A DNA stretch of 64,000 nt from Lysobacter sp. M2-1 (GTDB lineage Bacteria > Pseudomonadota > Gammaproteobacteria > Xanthomonadales > Xanthomonadaceae), in contig NZ_JAKPBU010000011.1 in the NCBI RefSeq assembly GCF_022662495.1, forward strand, positions 186,001 to 250,000, written 5' to 3'. Within the stretch, counting starts at the first letter, position 1; every line of letters starts with the position of its first letter. Of this stretch, positions 29,851 to 39,030 are shown piece by piece. A program made the translations under genes and the position numbers. The notes beneath the pieces were generated by a model. The model was given only the letters and a program-made list of their open reading frames with translations. It was not told the DNA's origin and made no database searches.

Positions 29851-30120
29851 ATGTCCCGCCAGGTGTTCTGCGAGTACGAACAACGCGATACCGAAGGATT
29901 GGACTTCGTCCCCTGGCCCGGCGAGCTGGGCAAGCGCGTGTTCGCACACATCGGCAAGGCCGCGTGGGCGGCCTGGCTGGCCCATCAGACCATGCTGATC
30001 AACGAAAACCGGCTGTCGCCGCTCGATCCCAAGCACCGCGCCTTCCTCGAAGGCGAGATGGAGAAGTTCCTGTTCGCCGGCGGCGCCGACAAGCCTGCCG
30101 GCTACGTGCCCGAAGCCTGA
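29851..30120 (+). CDS. yggX: Fe(2+)-trafficking / oxidative damage protection protein YggX
   Basis: An 89-residue member of the YggX family, small proteins linked to iron handling and protection of Fe-S enzymes from oxidation. The conserved Cys is at residue 7 ([17 protein letters not shown]), and the family block [15 protein letters not shown] is present. It follows mutY, itself an Fe-S enzyme, the same adjacency known from enterobacteria. The 3' end overlaps that of the convergent DUF6491-type gene by 19 bp. Confidence 0.96.
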   Translation: MSRQVFCEYEQRDTEGLDFVPWPGELGKRVFAHIGKAAWAAWLAHQTMLINENRLSPLDPKHRAFLEGEMEKFLFAGGADKPAGYVPEA

Positions 30121-30542
30121 GCCGCGCTGCGGGCGGTGCGTTCGGCCTGCTTGATCGCCTTGATGTCGAGCGGGCGGATCCGGGCGATATGGCAGGGCAC
30201 GTTGACCGCGCTGCGGCTGTACACGATCACCTTGTCGAACGGCACGCTGACCTGGCCGAAGGTGTTGGTGATGCTGATCGCCGGGGTGAACTCGATTTCG
30301 GGACAGGGGCCGGTCAGATCCAGCAGATAGGCCTCGTTCGGACGCGTCCAGACCGCGATCGCCTCGTCGCCGAGCGGCGTCCAGCCGTTGATGCTCCCGA
30401 AGTAACGGAACTTGTTGACCGGAGCGCCCGCATGGGCGTTGTACAAGGCCAGCTTGTCGGCATCGCGCTGGGCCCGGTCGGTGGCGCAGGCGGACAGACT
30501 GGCCAGGGCCGCGGCTGCGAACAGCACAATGGAGTGACGCAT
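30102..30542 (-). CDS. DUF6491-type lipoprotein
   Basis: A 146-residue secreted protein with hydrophobic signal and lipobox-like LSAC (Cys 19). The mature part ([47 protein letters not shown]) fits the DUF6491 family common in Xanthomonadaceae; function unknown. The ATG at 30542 has a strong AGGAGGA ribosome site, and the frame upstream to 30779 is only the antisense of the tRNA-Phe region. The last 19 bp overlap the convergent yggX gene. Confidence 0.82.
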   Translation of the reverse strand: MRHSIVLFAAAALASLSACATDRAQRDADKLALYNAHAGAPVNKFRYFGSINGWTPLGDEAIAVWTRPNEAYLLDLTGPCPEIEFTPAISITNTFGQVSVPFDKVIVYSRSAVNVPCHIARIRPLDIKAIKQAERTARSAAQASGT

Positions 30543-30635
30543 GGCATCCTCCTCATGGAGCCGTGTAACGTGATGATGCGCCTGCCTGGCGGCGACTCCA
30601 CATGGCTCCGTCCCAGCATTCAGCGGCCATGCGGG

Positions 30636-30664
30636 TTGCCGCGAAGGGCCCGCGTCCGTATCAT
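30636..30664 (+). promoter_or_regulatory. Promoter of tRNA-Phe
   Basis: TTGCCG (30636-30641), a 17-bp spacer and TATCAT (30659-30664) form a good sigma-70-type promoter 25 bp before the tRNA. A GC-rich discriminator (CGCGCCC) follows, as in stringently controlled stable RNA promoters. Confidence 0.65.
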
Positions 30665-30689
30665 CGCGCCCTCGGTTTGACCGGCCCGT

Positions 30690-30765
30690 GGCCGGGTAGC
30701 TCAGTTGGTAGAGCAGGGGATTGAAAATCCCCGTGTCGGGGGTTCGATTCCCTCCCCGGCCACCA
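30690..30765 (+). tRNA. tRNA-Phe (GAA)
   Basis: A 76-nt cloverleaf: acceptor GGCCGGG pairs with CCCGGCC (30755-30761), D-arm GCTCAGTTGGTAGAGC, anticodon stem GGGGA/TCCCC enclosing TTGAAAA with anticodon GAA at 30723-30725, T-arm with GGTTCGATTCC, and an encoded CCA end. It stands alone with its own promoter. Confidence 0.97.
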
Positions 30766-30898
30766 TTTCGTTCGGACAAATCGTCATCATCGCAAGAGGC
30801 CGCGCGCGAGCGCGGCCTTTCTGTTTGCCGGACGCCGTGCGCCGTCGCGATTCAGGCCAAGTAGTATTCTCCGACTTCCGCGGACACTGGGGACCGGC

Positions 30899-31375
30899 AT
30901 GGGTTGGAAGCGCGCGATCGGATCGGGAATGGCCATGTGCCTGCTGCTTGCCGCCTGCGCCGGCGGGCCCCCGCGCCGCGTCTCGGAGCCGGCTGCGGGC
31001 ATCCAGCAACTCAGCGTGCGTGCCAACGGCAGCTGGTCGGTGGACCTGCGGATCGAAAACTTCAGCAGCATTCCGATGCGGTTCGATGCGATCAGCCTGC
31101 CGCTGACGCTTGCCGGCCAACCCGCAGGCACGCTGCAGGGCAACGCCGGGATCAGCATCGGCCCCGAATCCGCGGACGTCGTCACCCTGGCCCATATCCC
31201 CGGATCCGATGCCAAGATCGCATTGGCCGACGCCCTCGCCGACAACCGTGGTGTCTCCTACAGCTTCGAAGGCACGATCCAGGCCACGCCCGAGGACGGC
31301 AAACCCCGCAGCTTCGAGCTCAAGCGCAACAGCTCGTTGAACCCGGTGCCGGGGCTGCCGGGCGTGCTGCGCTGA
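30899..31375 (+). CDS. LEA2/WHy-domain lipoprotein
   Basis: A 158-residue lipoprotein with lipobox LLAAC (Cys 20). The mature domain has the pattern of the LEA type 2/WHy fold: SVDLRIENFSSIPMRFDAIS, LPLTLAGQPAG and SYSFEGTIQATP. Such proteins are linked to desiccation or stress protection in plants and some bacteria; in Xanthomonadaceae the role is unknown. Between tRNA-Phe and the acyl-CoA dehydrogenase gene (109-bp gap). Confidence 0.75.
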   Translation: MGWKRAIGSGMAMCLLLAACAGGPPRRVSEPAAGIQQLSVRANGSWSVDLRIENFSSIPMRFDAISLPLTLAGQPAGTLQGNAGISIGPESADVVTLAHIPGSDAKIALADALADNRGVSYSFEGTIQATPEDGKPRSFELKRNSSLNPVPGLPGVLR

Positions 31376-31484
31376 CGTCCGCCGGCCGACCCGCGCTGCG
31401 CGAACTCGCGATCGCGCCATATTCGAGTAAATATCCTCGCCCGCCGGCCCATGCTTGCGGCATCGTTTCTGGTGAGAGCTAGGC

Positions 31485-33281
31485 ATGAACACCTACAAGG
31501 CCCCGCTGGCCGATATCCGCTTCGCGCTGTACGACGTCCTGCAGGCAGAAGCGCTGTTCGAGCGCCTCGGGTTCACCGACGCCACGCGCGACATCGTGGA
31601 TGCCGTGCTGGAGGAAGGCGCGCGTTTCAACGAAACCGTGCTGGCCCCGCTCAACCGCATCGGCGACGAAGTCGGCTGCAGCTACGACAAGGCTACCGGT
31701 GCGGTGACCACGCCGCCCGGTTTCAGCCAGGCCTACCGGCAATACGTGGAGGGCGGCTGGCCCGGCCTGGTTTCGCCCGCGGAGTTCGGCGGCCAGGGCC
31801 TGCCGCACAGCGTCGGCGTGCCGATCAAGGAAATGATCGACGCCGCCAACCTGTCCTGGGGCAACTTCCCTCTGCTCTCGCATGGCGCCACCGAGGCGCT
31901 GCTGCACTTCGGCGACGCCTGGCAGAAGGAGGTTTTCCTCAAGCGCCTGGTATCGGGCGAATGGACCGGCACCATGTGCCTGACCGAGCCCCACTGCGGC
32001 ACCGACCTGGGCCTGCTCAAGACCCGCGCCGTGCCGAACGACGACGGCAGCTACGCGATCAGCGGCACCAAGATCTTCATCACCGCCGGTGAGCACGACT
32101 TCACCGACAACATCGTGCACCTGGTGCTGGCGCGCTTGCCGGACGCGCCGTCCGGCAGCAAGGGCATCAGCATGTTCATCGTGCCCAAGCTGCGGGTCGT
32201 TCGACAGGACGATGGGCAGATCGAACTGGGCGAACGCAACGGCGTGCGTTGCGGCGCGATCGAACACAAGATGGGCATCCACGGCTCGGCCACCTGCGTG
32301 CTGAACCTGGACGATGCGCAAGGATGGCTGATCGGCGCGCCGCACAAGGGCCTGGTGGCGATGTTCGTGATGATGAACACCGCACGCCTGGCGGTGGGCC
32401 TGCAGGGCCTGGGGCTGTCCGACCGCGCCTACCAGAACGCACTCGCCTACGCGCGCGAACGCCTTCAGATGCGCTCGCTCTCCGGCGCGAAGTTCCCCGA
32501 CAAGCCGGCCGATCCGATCATCGTGCATCCGGACGTGCGCCGCATGCTGCTGACCCAGAAGGCGCTGGTGGAAGGCGGACGCCTGCTCGGCTACCACGCC
32601 GCATCGCTGGTCGATGTCGTCGGGCATTCGAACGATGAGCAGGAAAAGGCGCAGGCCGATGCGCTGCTTGGTTTCCTCACCCCCATCGTCAAGGCCTGCC
32701 TCACCGAATGGGGCGTGGAATGCACCTATCACGCCCTGCAGTGCTTCGGCGGCCACGGCTACATCGCCGAGCACGGCATGGAACAGCTTGCCCGCGATGC
32801 GCGTATCACCACGTTGTACGAAGGCACAACCGGCATCCAGGCACTGGACCTGATGGGGCGCAAGACCATCCAGGGGCAGGCGGCGGGATTGCGCGTGTTC
32901 CTCGGCATGATCGAGGAGTTCTGCAAGGCCAACGAGGGTGATGCGGCGCTCGCGGAGTTCATCGCGCCGCTGCGCGAAAAGGCCGGCGAGTGGCAACAGC
33001 TCACGCTCGAGATCGGCAAGCGTGCGATGGCCAACGCGGACGAGATCGGCGCGGCGGCCTGGGACTACCTGTTCTATTCGGGCTATGTCGCGCTGGCCTA
33101 CTGGTGGGCGCGCAGCGTCGCGGCGACCGATGCTTCCGCGCAATCGCAGGCGTTCCGGGACACCAAGCGCGAAACCGCCCGCTTCTACTTCGCGCGCATC
33201 CTGCCGCGCACGCTGGCCCATGCGGCGAGCATCCGTTCCGGCGCGGCGCCGTTGATGACAGCCGAGGCAGACGCCCTGTAG
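31485..33281 (+). CDS. Acyl-CoA dehydrogenase (long, DmdC/AcdA type)
   Basis: A 598-residue FAD-dependent acyl-CoA dehydrogenase of the long class with an extra C-terminal domain, seen in fatty acid or short-acyl catabolism and in DmdC. Motifs: GTMCLTEPHCGTDLGLLKT (FAD-binding middle domain), GTKIFITAGEHD, the catalytic-base region with YHALQCFGGHGYI and ITTLYEGTTGIQALDLMGRK. A variable helical region follows. SD is weak (GAGAGC). The acyl chain length cannot be judged from sequence. Confidence 0.93.
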   Translation: MNTYKAPLADIRFALYDVLQAEALFERLGFTDATRDIVDAVLEEGARFNETVLAPLNRIGDEVGCSYDKATGAVTTPPGFSQAYRQYVEGGWPGLVSPAEFGGQGLPHSVGVPIKEMIDAANLSWGNFPLLSHGATEALLHFGDAWQKEVFLKRLVSGEWTGTMCLTEPHCGTDLGLLKTRAVPNDDGSYAISGTKIFITAGEHDFTDNIVHLVLARLPDAPSGSKGISMFIVPKLRVVRQDDGQIELGERNGVRCGAIEHKMGIHGSATCVLNLDDAQGWLIGAPHKGLVAMFVMMNTARLAVGLQGLGLSDRAYQNALAYARERLQMRSLSGAKFPDKPADPIIVHPDVRRMLLTQKALVEGGRLLGYHAASLVDVVGHSNDEQEKAQADALLGFLTPIVKACLTEWGVECTYHALQCFGGHGYIAEHGMEQLARDARITTLYEGTTGIQALDLMGRKTIQGQAAGLRVFLGMIEEFCKANEGDAALAEFIAPLREKAGEWQQLTLEIGKRAMANADEIGAAAWDYLFYSGYVALAYWWARSVAATDASAQSQAFRDTKRETARFYFARILPRTLAHAASIRSGAAPLMTAEADAL

Positions 33282-33438
33282 CGACCCCGGGCCCTCACCT
33301 CGCCCCGGGGTGCGGGCGGCGTCGCCAACCCGGCGTCGAGCAGCAGCCGGAAGCACCCCGCCACTGGTCCGCGCCCGCAGAGGAACGCGGGGACAACCGA
33401 GGCCCTTTGCCGACCTACACAAAAAGTAAACAAAGGCG

Positions 33439-33444
33439 TATAAG
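33439..33444 (+). promoter_or_regulatory. -10 element before the HNH gene
   Basis: TATAAG lies 11 bp before the ATG of the HNH gene, which would place transcription start within about 5 nt of the start codon. No good -35 box is found, and no Shine-Dalgarno precedes the ATG. Confidence 0.4.
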
Positions 33445-33455
33445 CTGTTGCTCCC

Positions 33456-34127
33456 ATGGAGACCGACAGAGCGAAGCTTCGCCTGATCCGTTCCGGGGCC
33501 ACCGCCGGGATCATCGACAATTCCGGCGACCTCGTATCCCCCCTCGTCCTTCCGGCCCGTCTCGACGCGGTGCGCCTGCTCTCGCTCGACGCCCACGGCC
33601 GCGTGCTCGACTGGATGAGCTGGCAGGATGCCGCTTGCCTGTATGCGCGCGAGGCGGTCGCCTGGACGCTGGGCGATCCGTGCCTGACCGTGCATGGCGG
33701 CACTTGCCGCCAGACCGGCGAGCGCAGCTTCATGCAACTGCATCCGATCATCGCCGCGCGCGGCCATGTGCGCCCGCAGTCGTTCGATCCGACACCGGCG
33801 CTGACCAACGCCGCCCTGTTTGCACGCGACCAGTCGCTATGTCTGTACTGCGGGCGCGAATTCCACCGCCAGCAGCTCACCCGCGACCATGTCATGCCGC
33901 TCTCCAAGGGCGGGCGCGACACCTGGGAGAACGTGGTCGCCGCCTGCTTCCACTGCAATTCGCGCAAGGGTGGGCGCACGCCGCAACAGGCGTCGATGCC
34001 GCTGCTTGCGGTGCCCTACCGGCCGAGTTGGGTGGAACACCTGATCCTGTCGAACCGCAACATCCTGGCCGACCAGATGGCGTTCCTGAAGAACCATCTG
34101 CCCAAGCGCAAACCCCGCTTCAACTGA
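33456..34127 (+). CDS. HNH endonuclease family protein
   Basis: A 223-residue protein with a C-terminal HNH domain: zinc Cys pair CLYCG (C129, C132), catalytic D144-H145 in LTRDHVMPLSKGG, N159 in WENVVAAC, and second Cys pair CFHC (C164, C167). The N-terminal 110 residues are of unknown fold. Single-domain HNH proteins of this type are widespread housekeeping-like genes in Xanthomonadaceae; no toxin, phage or restriction partner is adjacent. Probably leaderless (see the -10 at 33439). DNA target unknown. Confidence 0.88.
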   Translation: METDRAKLRLIRSGATAGIIDNSGDLVSPLVLPARLDAVRLLSLDAHGRVLDWMSWQDAACLYAREAVAWTLGDPCLTVHGGTCRQTGERSFMQLHPIIAARGHVRPQSFDPTPALTNAALFARDQSLCLYCGREFHRQQLTRDHVMPLSKGGRDTWENVVAACFHCNSRKGGRTPQQASMPLLAVPYRPSWVEHLILSNRNILADQMAFLKNHLPKRKPRFN

Positions 34128-34312
34128 CTCGACCGCAGGTCGGCCGGATGCCCGGCCAGTCCAAGCACGGGCGTTCGGTGCGGGACGGGCGTCCCGCGCA
34201 CCAGAGGTAACGAATCTGGGATGTGCTGGCGGGCCCGGAACGCACATTGTTTCGCAGTCCGTCGATCCGCAAGCCGCTAGACTGCCGCCTTTGGTCCGCA
34301 GGGGAGGACAGG

Positions 34313-35401
34313 ATGGTTCGCAAGCTCGGCATCACCGGCATGGATTCGACCACCGAGGCCGATCTGCGCGCTGCCTTCCAGCAGGCGCGGTCAGCCCTGG
34401 GTGATCGCTGGGAGCTGACGGGCGAAGCCGAAGCGGACGCCGTCATCGTCGACATGGACAGCATGTACGGTCCGATGAGTTGGATCCGCCTGCATGCCGC
34501 CGGAAAGCAGGTGGTCGGACTGACGAGCTCGCCGAGAACCCAGGCCGATCATCGGCTCGAGCGGCCGTTCAACGGCCGCACGCTGGGCAGGCTACTGGCG
34601 GAAATCGATGCGCATGCGCCGGCGGACGTCACGCCTGCGGCGCCAGGGATCCCCGAGCCGCATGCCGAGGCCCCACCCTCCTCCTCCACGCCGGCCCCCG
34701 CTCCGGCGGACCTGCTGCCGGAAGAACAACCCATCGCGACGGACGAAGAGGCCATGGCACCGGCGGAACCGGCCGCGGCGCTCGAGCCCGTCGCTGCCGC
34801 GTCGGTCGCAGAACCCGAACCTGCCCCGGCGCCACCGCGCGATCCGACGCTTGCCGACTGGTTCGCGCCCGGGGCCCTGGCCGGCCGCTGGCGCTATGAG
34901 CGTGACGGCATCGGCATCGTGTTCGACGCCGATGCACGGCTCTATCACGGCCCGGGCGGGCTCAAGCCGCTCGCCGGGCTGTTCGACGCCGTCGTCCGCC
35001 AGGCCGATCTTCAGCAGCTCGACCAGGCCGCCTGGACTTCCGCCACCGCCGGGATGGGCGCGGCACAGACACTCGCACGCTTGCAGTGGTATGCCGGGCT
35101 GCTCGCCGGGCACGGCGCGCTGCTCCCCGGCAACGATCCGGACGGCAGGTACCGGCTGGCGAAATGGCCGCAGACCGAACGCGAATTCCCGAAGCATTTC
35201 CGCATCGCCACAGCGATGATGAAAGGCCCTGCGACCGTGGCCGAGATCGCCGCGGGCAGCGGAGTTCCTGCCGAGGAAGTGGCGGACTTCATCAACGCGA
35301 ACCTGCGCACCGGCTATGCCGAGCTGGTGGCCCCCACCCCGCCCGAGTCTGGCGAATCCCCCAAGGCCGCCGGCCTGTTCGGGCGTCTGCGCGGCCGCTG
35401 A
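34313..35401 (+). CDS. Unknown protein with degenerate receiver-like start
   Basis: A 362-residue protein I cannot name. Residues 1-105 look like a degenerate response-regulator receiver: [11 protein letters not shown] in the place of the phospho-Asp strand, [10 protein letters not shown] like the Thr/Ser switch, and [17 protein letters not shown] like the K-P strand, with Arg replacing Lys. A Pro/Ala/Glu linker follows (about 105-180), then a domain of about 180 residues ending in a helix-turn-helix-like [19 protein letters not shown]. The start has GGGGAGGACAGG upstream. It precedes dxs by 118 bp. Confidence 0.7.
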   Translation: MVRKLGITGMDSTTEADLRAAFQQARSALGDRWELTGEAEADAVIVDMDSMYGPMSWIRLHAAGKQVVGLTSSPRTQADHRLERPFNGRTLGRLLAEIDAHAPADVTPAAPGIPEPHAEAPPSSSTPAPAPADLLPEEQPIATDEEAMAPAEPAAALEPVAAASVAEPEPAPAPPRDPTLADWFAPGALAGRWRYERDGIGIVFDADARLYHGPGGLKPLAGLFDAVVRQADLQQLDQAAWTSATAGMGAAQTLARLQWYAGLLAGHGALLPGNDPDGRYRLAKWPQTEREFPKHFRIATAMMKGPATVAEIAAGSGVPAEEVADFINANLRTGYAELVAPTPPESGESPKAAGLFGRLRGR

Positions 35402-35519
35402 GTCCACCACGGGCACGGCCTGCGGCGGGGCCGCGGTCGCAACCGCTCCCACCGGCGCGGGCCTGAACACGCAGGCCGCCGTGCCGACCGTCCCCCGCGC
35501 GCGGATTTACAATGCACGG

Positions 35520-37433
35520 ATGATCGACTCCACCCGCTATCCCCGGCTGTCGCGTATCGACAGCCCCGCCGACCTGCGCACCTTCGACGAGGCCGAATTG
35601 CCGGCGGTCGCCGAAGAACTGCGTGCGTATCTGATCGAGTCGGTCGGAAAGTCGGGTGGTCATTTCGGTGCCGGGCTGGGTGTGATCGAACTCACCACTG
35701 CCCTGCACTACCTGTACCGCACGCCGGAGGATCGCATCGTCTGGGATGTCGGCCATCAATGCTATCCGCACAAGATCCTGACCGGTCGCCGCGACAGCAT
35801 CCACACGGTCAAGCAGAAGGACGGGGTGGCGCCGTTCCCGAAGCGCGAGGAAAGCGATTACGACACCTTCGGCGTGGGCCACTCATCGACCTCGATTTCG
35901 GCGGCATTGGGCATGGCCATCGCCAACGCGCGCGCAGGCAACGACCGCCGCGTGGTCGCGGTGATCGGTGATGGTGCGATGACCGCCGGCATGGCCTATG
36001 AGGCGCTCAACCACGCCGGCGGCATGGATCCCGAACCCAGCCTGCTGGTGATCCTCAACGACAACCGCATGTCGATCAGCGAGAACGTCGGCGGCATGAC
36101 CCGGATGCTCGGGCGCGTGACCGGCAGCCGCACCCTTAACGCGCTGCGCGAGGGCGGCAAGAAGATCCTCGGGGACAAGCGCAGCAGCGGCACTGCGCGC
36201 TTCGTGCGCCGCTGGGAGGAGCACTGGAAGGGCATGTTCGTGCCCTCCACCCTGTTCGAGGAGATGGGCTTCCACTACACCGGGCCGATCGACGGGCACG
36301 ACGTCCACGCGCTGGTGGCCACGCTCAAGACCCTGCAGAAGCTCAAGGGTCCGCAGCTGCTGCACGTGATCACCACCAAGGGCAAGGGATACGAGCTCGC
36401 CGAAGACGACCAGATCGGCTATCACGCCGTGTCCCCGTTCGATCCGTCGCAGGGCGTCGTGGCGAAGGCGGGCGCGAAGAAACCGACCTATACCGACGTG
36501 TTCGGGGACTGGCTCTGCGACATGGCCGCAGCCGACGACAGACTGCTCGGCATCACCCCGGCGATGCGCGAAGGCTCCGGGCTGGTGCGCTTCAGCAGGG
36601 AATATCCGGATCGCTATTTCGACGTCGCCATCGCCGAACAACATGCGGTCACGCTCGCCGCCGGCATGGCCTGCGAAGGCGCCAAGCCGGTGGTCGCGAT
36701 CTATTCGACGTTCCTGCAACGTGGCTACGACCAGCTGGTCCACGACGTTGCGATCCAGAAACTGGACGTGCTGTTCGCGATCGACCGTGGTGGCGTCGTC
36801 GGCCCGGATGGCGCCACCCACGCCGGCAACCTCGACCTGTCCTATCTGCGCTGCGTGCCGAACATGGTCGTGATGGCGCCCGCGGACGAGAACGAATGCC
36901 GGCAGATGCTCAGCACCGGCTTCGCGCATGCCGGTCCGGCCGCGGTGCGCTATCCACGCGGCACCGGCCCGGGTGTTGCCGTGCGGGCCGATCTGGACAC
37001 GCTGCCCATCGGCCAGGCGGAGCTTCGCCGCCGCGGTTCGCGCATCGCGCTGCTCGCGTTCGGCGCGATCGTGCCGGCCGCCGAACAGGTGGGCGAGGAA
37101 TTTGGCCTGACCGTCGTCAACATGCGCTTCGTCAAGCCGTTGGACCGCGCGCTGATCCTGGAACTGGCGCAGAGCCACGAAGGCTTCGTCACCCTTGAAG
37201 ACAATGTCGTGATGGGCGGCGCCGGTTCCGCGGTGGCGGAACTGTTGGCTGCGGAGAACATCTCCATGCCGATCCTGCACCTGGGGCTGCCAGACGAATT
37301 TCAGCACCATGCGAGCCGCGAGGACCTGCTCAGCGAAGCCGGACTCGACACCGACGGCATCCGCGCCGCGGTACAGGCTCGCTGGCCGGACCTGCTGGCG
37401 CCGCGGACGCCCCTTTCAGCCGCTGCGGGATAA
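35520..37433 (+). CDS. dxs: 1-deoxy-D-xylulose-5-phosphate synthase
   Basis: A 637-residue thiamin-diphosphate enzyme for the first step of the MEP isoprenoid pathway (pyruvate + glyceraldehyde-3-phosphate to DXP). Motifs: [32 protein letters not shown], the ThDP/Mg motif [18 protein letters not shown] with NDNRMSIS, and [15 protein letters not shown] with catalytic Glu. The ATG at 35520 gives the usual N-terminus [13 protein letters not shown]. No ribosome site is obvious. Confidence 0.97.
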   Translation: MIDSTRYPRLSRIDSPADLRTFDEAELPAVAEELRAYLIESVGKSGGHFGAGLGVIELTTALHYLYRTPEDRIVWDVGHQCYPHKILTGRRDSIHTVKQKDGVAPFPKREESDYDTFGVGHSSTSISAALGMAIANARAGNDRRVVAVIGDGAMTAGMAYEALNHAGGMDPEPSLLVILNDNRMSISENVGGMTRMLGRVTGSRTLNALREGGKKILGDKRSSGTARFVRRWEEHWKGMFVPSTLFEEMGFHYTGPIDGHDVHALVATLKTLQKLKGPQLLHVITTKGKGYELAEDDQIGYHAVSPFDPSQGVVAKAGAKKPTYTDVFGDWLCDMAAADDRLLGITPAMREGSGLVRFSREYPDRYFDVAIAEQHAVTLAAGMACEGAKPVVAIYSTFLQRGYDQLVHDVAIQKLDVLFAIDRGGVVGPDGATHAGNLDLSYLRCVPNMVVMAPADENECRQMLSTGFAHAGPAAVRYPRGTGPGVAVRADLDTLPIGQAELRRRGSRIALLAFGAIVPAAEQVGEEFGLTVVNMRFVKPLDRALILELAQSHEGFVTLEDNVVMGGAGSAVAELLAAENISMPILHLGLPDEFQHHASREDLLSEAGLDTDGIRAAVQARWPDLLAPRTPLSAAAG

Positions 37434-37453
37434 ACGGCCGCGTCGCAGGGACC

Positions 37454-38125
37454 ATGTTCCAGCGCATCGCCAACGGACGGACCGATCTGGTCTTCGACCA
37501 CGTCGCACACGGTGGCCTCGCCACCGCCGCGGATGCGGATGGGGTATCGCTGATCCGCTGGTGCGCCTACTACGGCGACGTGTCCGCGATCCGGCACCTG
37601 CTCGAACATGGCGAGTCGCTGGCCTCGCTCGGGGACAACCACGACCTCAACGGCGCGGCGTTCCACGGCCACTGGCAGCTATGCCAGTTCCTTCTGGAGC
37701 ACGGTGCCGACCCCAACCGGCCCTTGCCCGATACCGGCGAGACGCCGTTGCATGCGGTGTTGGCGAACGACGACCGCGTCCGCTACGACCTGGCGATGGA
37801 GGTGCTGCTGGCCCATGGCGCCGATTCCAATCGGGCGACCCGGCCACATGCCGAAACCGGTGCTTTCATGCGTGATTGCCGCACCCGTGGCGAAACGCCG
37901 TTGCATCGCGCTGCTGCGTTCGGTGGCGAGCGCACCATCCGCCTGCTGCTCGACGCAGGCGCGGCGCTGGACGCGAAGGATGCATACGGAGACTCGCCGC
38001 TGGCGTGGGCCAGCTGGCATCGCCGCCCACGCGCGATCCTGCGGCTGCTTTGCTACGGCACCTTCCGCATTCCCGGCCACGACGCCGACCTGCGCGCGCA
38101 CCTGCTGGGCAAGCCTCACGACTGA
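37454..38125 (+). CDS. Ankyrin-repeat protein
   Basis: A 223-residue protein of about five ankyrin repeats: GVSLIRWCAYYGDVSAIRHL, NGAAFHGHWQLCQFLLEHGA, GETPLHAVLANDDRV, GETPLHRAAAFGGERTIRLL and GDSPLAWASWHRRPRAILRL. The GADPN/GADSN turns are canonical. No signal peptide; a cytoplasmic protein-binding adaptor. It starts 20 bp after the dxs stop, so it is probably co-transcribed with dxs, but no link in function is evident. Confidence 0.92.
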   Translation: MFQRIANGRTDLVFDHVAHGGLATAADADGVSLIRWCAYYGDVSAIRHLLEHGESLASLGDNHDLNGAAFHGHWQLCQFLLEHGADPNRPLPDTGETPLHAVLANDDRVRYDLAMEVLLAHGADSNRATRPHAETGAFMRDCRTRGETPLHRAAAFGGERTIRLLLDAGAALDAKDAYGDSPLAWASWHRRPRAILRLLCYGTFRIPGHDADLRAHLLGKPHD

Positions 38126-38197
38126 GGTCTCCAGCCTGGCGACGCCGGGGTCTCGGCACGAGCCACCGGACTCGTCAGACCCGGGGTGCGGGCGGTG

Positions 38198-38227
38198 CTG
38201 ATATCGCAAGATCGCCTTCGCTATAGT
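38198..38227 (+). promoter_or_regulatory. Promoter of the hydroxylase-ketosynthase operon
   Basis: CTGATA (38198-38203), an 18-bp spacer and TATAGT (38222-38227) resemble a sigma-70 promoter. A nested hairpin (CCGGGGTCT near 38146 with AGACCCGGG near 38178) before it may end the dxs/ankyrin transcript. Confidence 0.5.
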
Positions 38228-38259
38228 GCGTGCGACCGCAAACGAGCAGGGAACGTCAG

Positions 38260-38994
38260 GTGGGCGAGTGGTTCGTCTCGCGCAACGCATGGCAGGTCAT
38301 GACGTCAGGAACCGCCTACTTCGCCGTGCTGTATTTCGCGACGGCACTGGCGGCCCTGTGGCTGACGCGCGTGGCGCTGCCGCGCATCGGCTTCGGGCGG
38401 ACACTCGATCCGCGTGAGCTGCCCGCGGACCAGTACCGCCGCGAGATTGCACAGGCATGCGTTTCGATCTTGATCTTCGGTGCCGGGGTGGTGTTCCCCT
38501 GGGCCATCCTGAAGCTGGGCTGGGCGAGTCTGACGCCGGATCCGTCGGCGGTGCGGGTCGCTGCCGAGGTCGCGGCACTGTTCCTCTGGAACGAGCTGCA
38601 CTTCTATGCCTGCCACCGCCTGCTCCACACACGGGTACTGCGACGGTTCCATGCCGATCACCACCGCTCGCACGTTCCCACGCCGTTCTCGACCTACGCC
38701 TTCCATCCGGTCGAGGCGCTGCTGCTCGGCAGCGTGCCGCTGGTGCCGATGCTGCTGCACGATTTCAGCTTCGAGGCGCTGCTGTGCCTCCCGGTGCTGA
38801 GCATCCTGCTCAACGTCCTGGGTCACGCCAACTACGAGCTCAGCCGCAGCGCGCCCGCGCGCGGGCTGCTCGGCGCCAGCCGCCGCCATGCCCTGCACCA
38901 CGCGCGCTACCACGGCAACTACGGGTTCCTGCTGCCGGTGTTCGACCGGCTTTCGGGCACTCAAATCGACGGCGACGCGGCGCCGCATCGCTGA
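38260..38994 (+). CDS. Fatty acid hydroxylase superfamily (sterol desaturase-like) protein
   Basis: A 244-residue integral membrane protein of the diiron fatty acid hydroxylase/sterol desaturase superfamily. Three to four membrane helices are visible. The His clusters are intact: HFYACH (H114, H119), HADHH (H131, H134, H135) with H138, and HALHH (H210, H213, H214) plus H218. They would bind two irons for O2-dependent hydroxylation or desaturation of a lipid. GTG at 38260 is preferred as it follows AGCAGGGAA; an in-frame GTG at 38230 is the alternative. Thirty-six bp separate it from the ketosynthase fusion gene. Confidence 0.87.
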   Translation: MGEWFVSRNAWQVMTSGTAYFAVLYFATALAALWLTRVALPRIGFGRTLDPRELPADQYRREIAQACVSILIFGAGVVFPWAILKLGWASLTPDPSAVRVAAEVAALFLWNELHFYACHRLLHTRVLRRFHADHHRSHVPTPFSTYAFHPVEALLLGSVPLVPMLLHDFSFEALLCLPVLSILLNVLGHANYELSRSAPARGLLGASRRHALHHARYHGNYGFLLPVFDRLSGTQIDGDAAPHR

Positions 38995-39030
38995 CGCCGG
39001 CTCGACCCCTTCCCCCTCGCAGGACGCTGC

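Noticed and set aside
33456-34127. HNH protein as part of a phage-defence or homing system
   Set aside because: No restriction, toxin, integrase or phage genes are near; neighbours are housekeeping genes.
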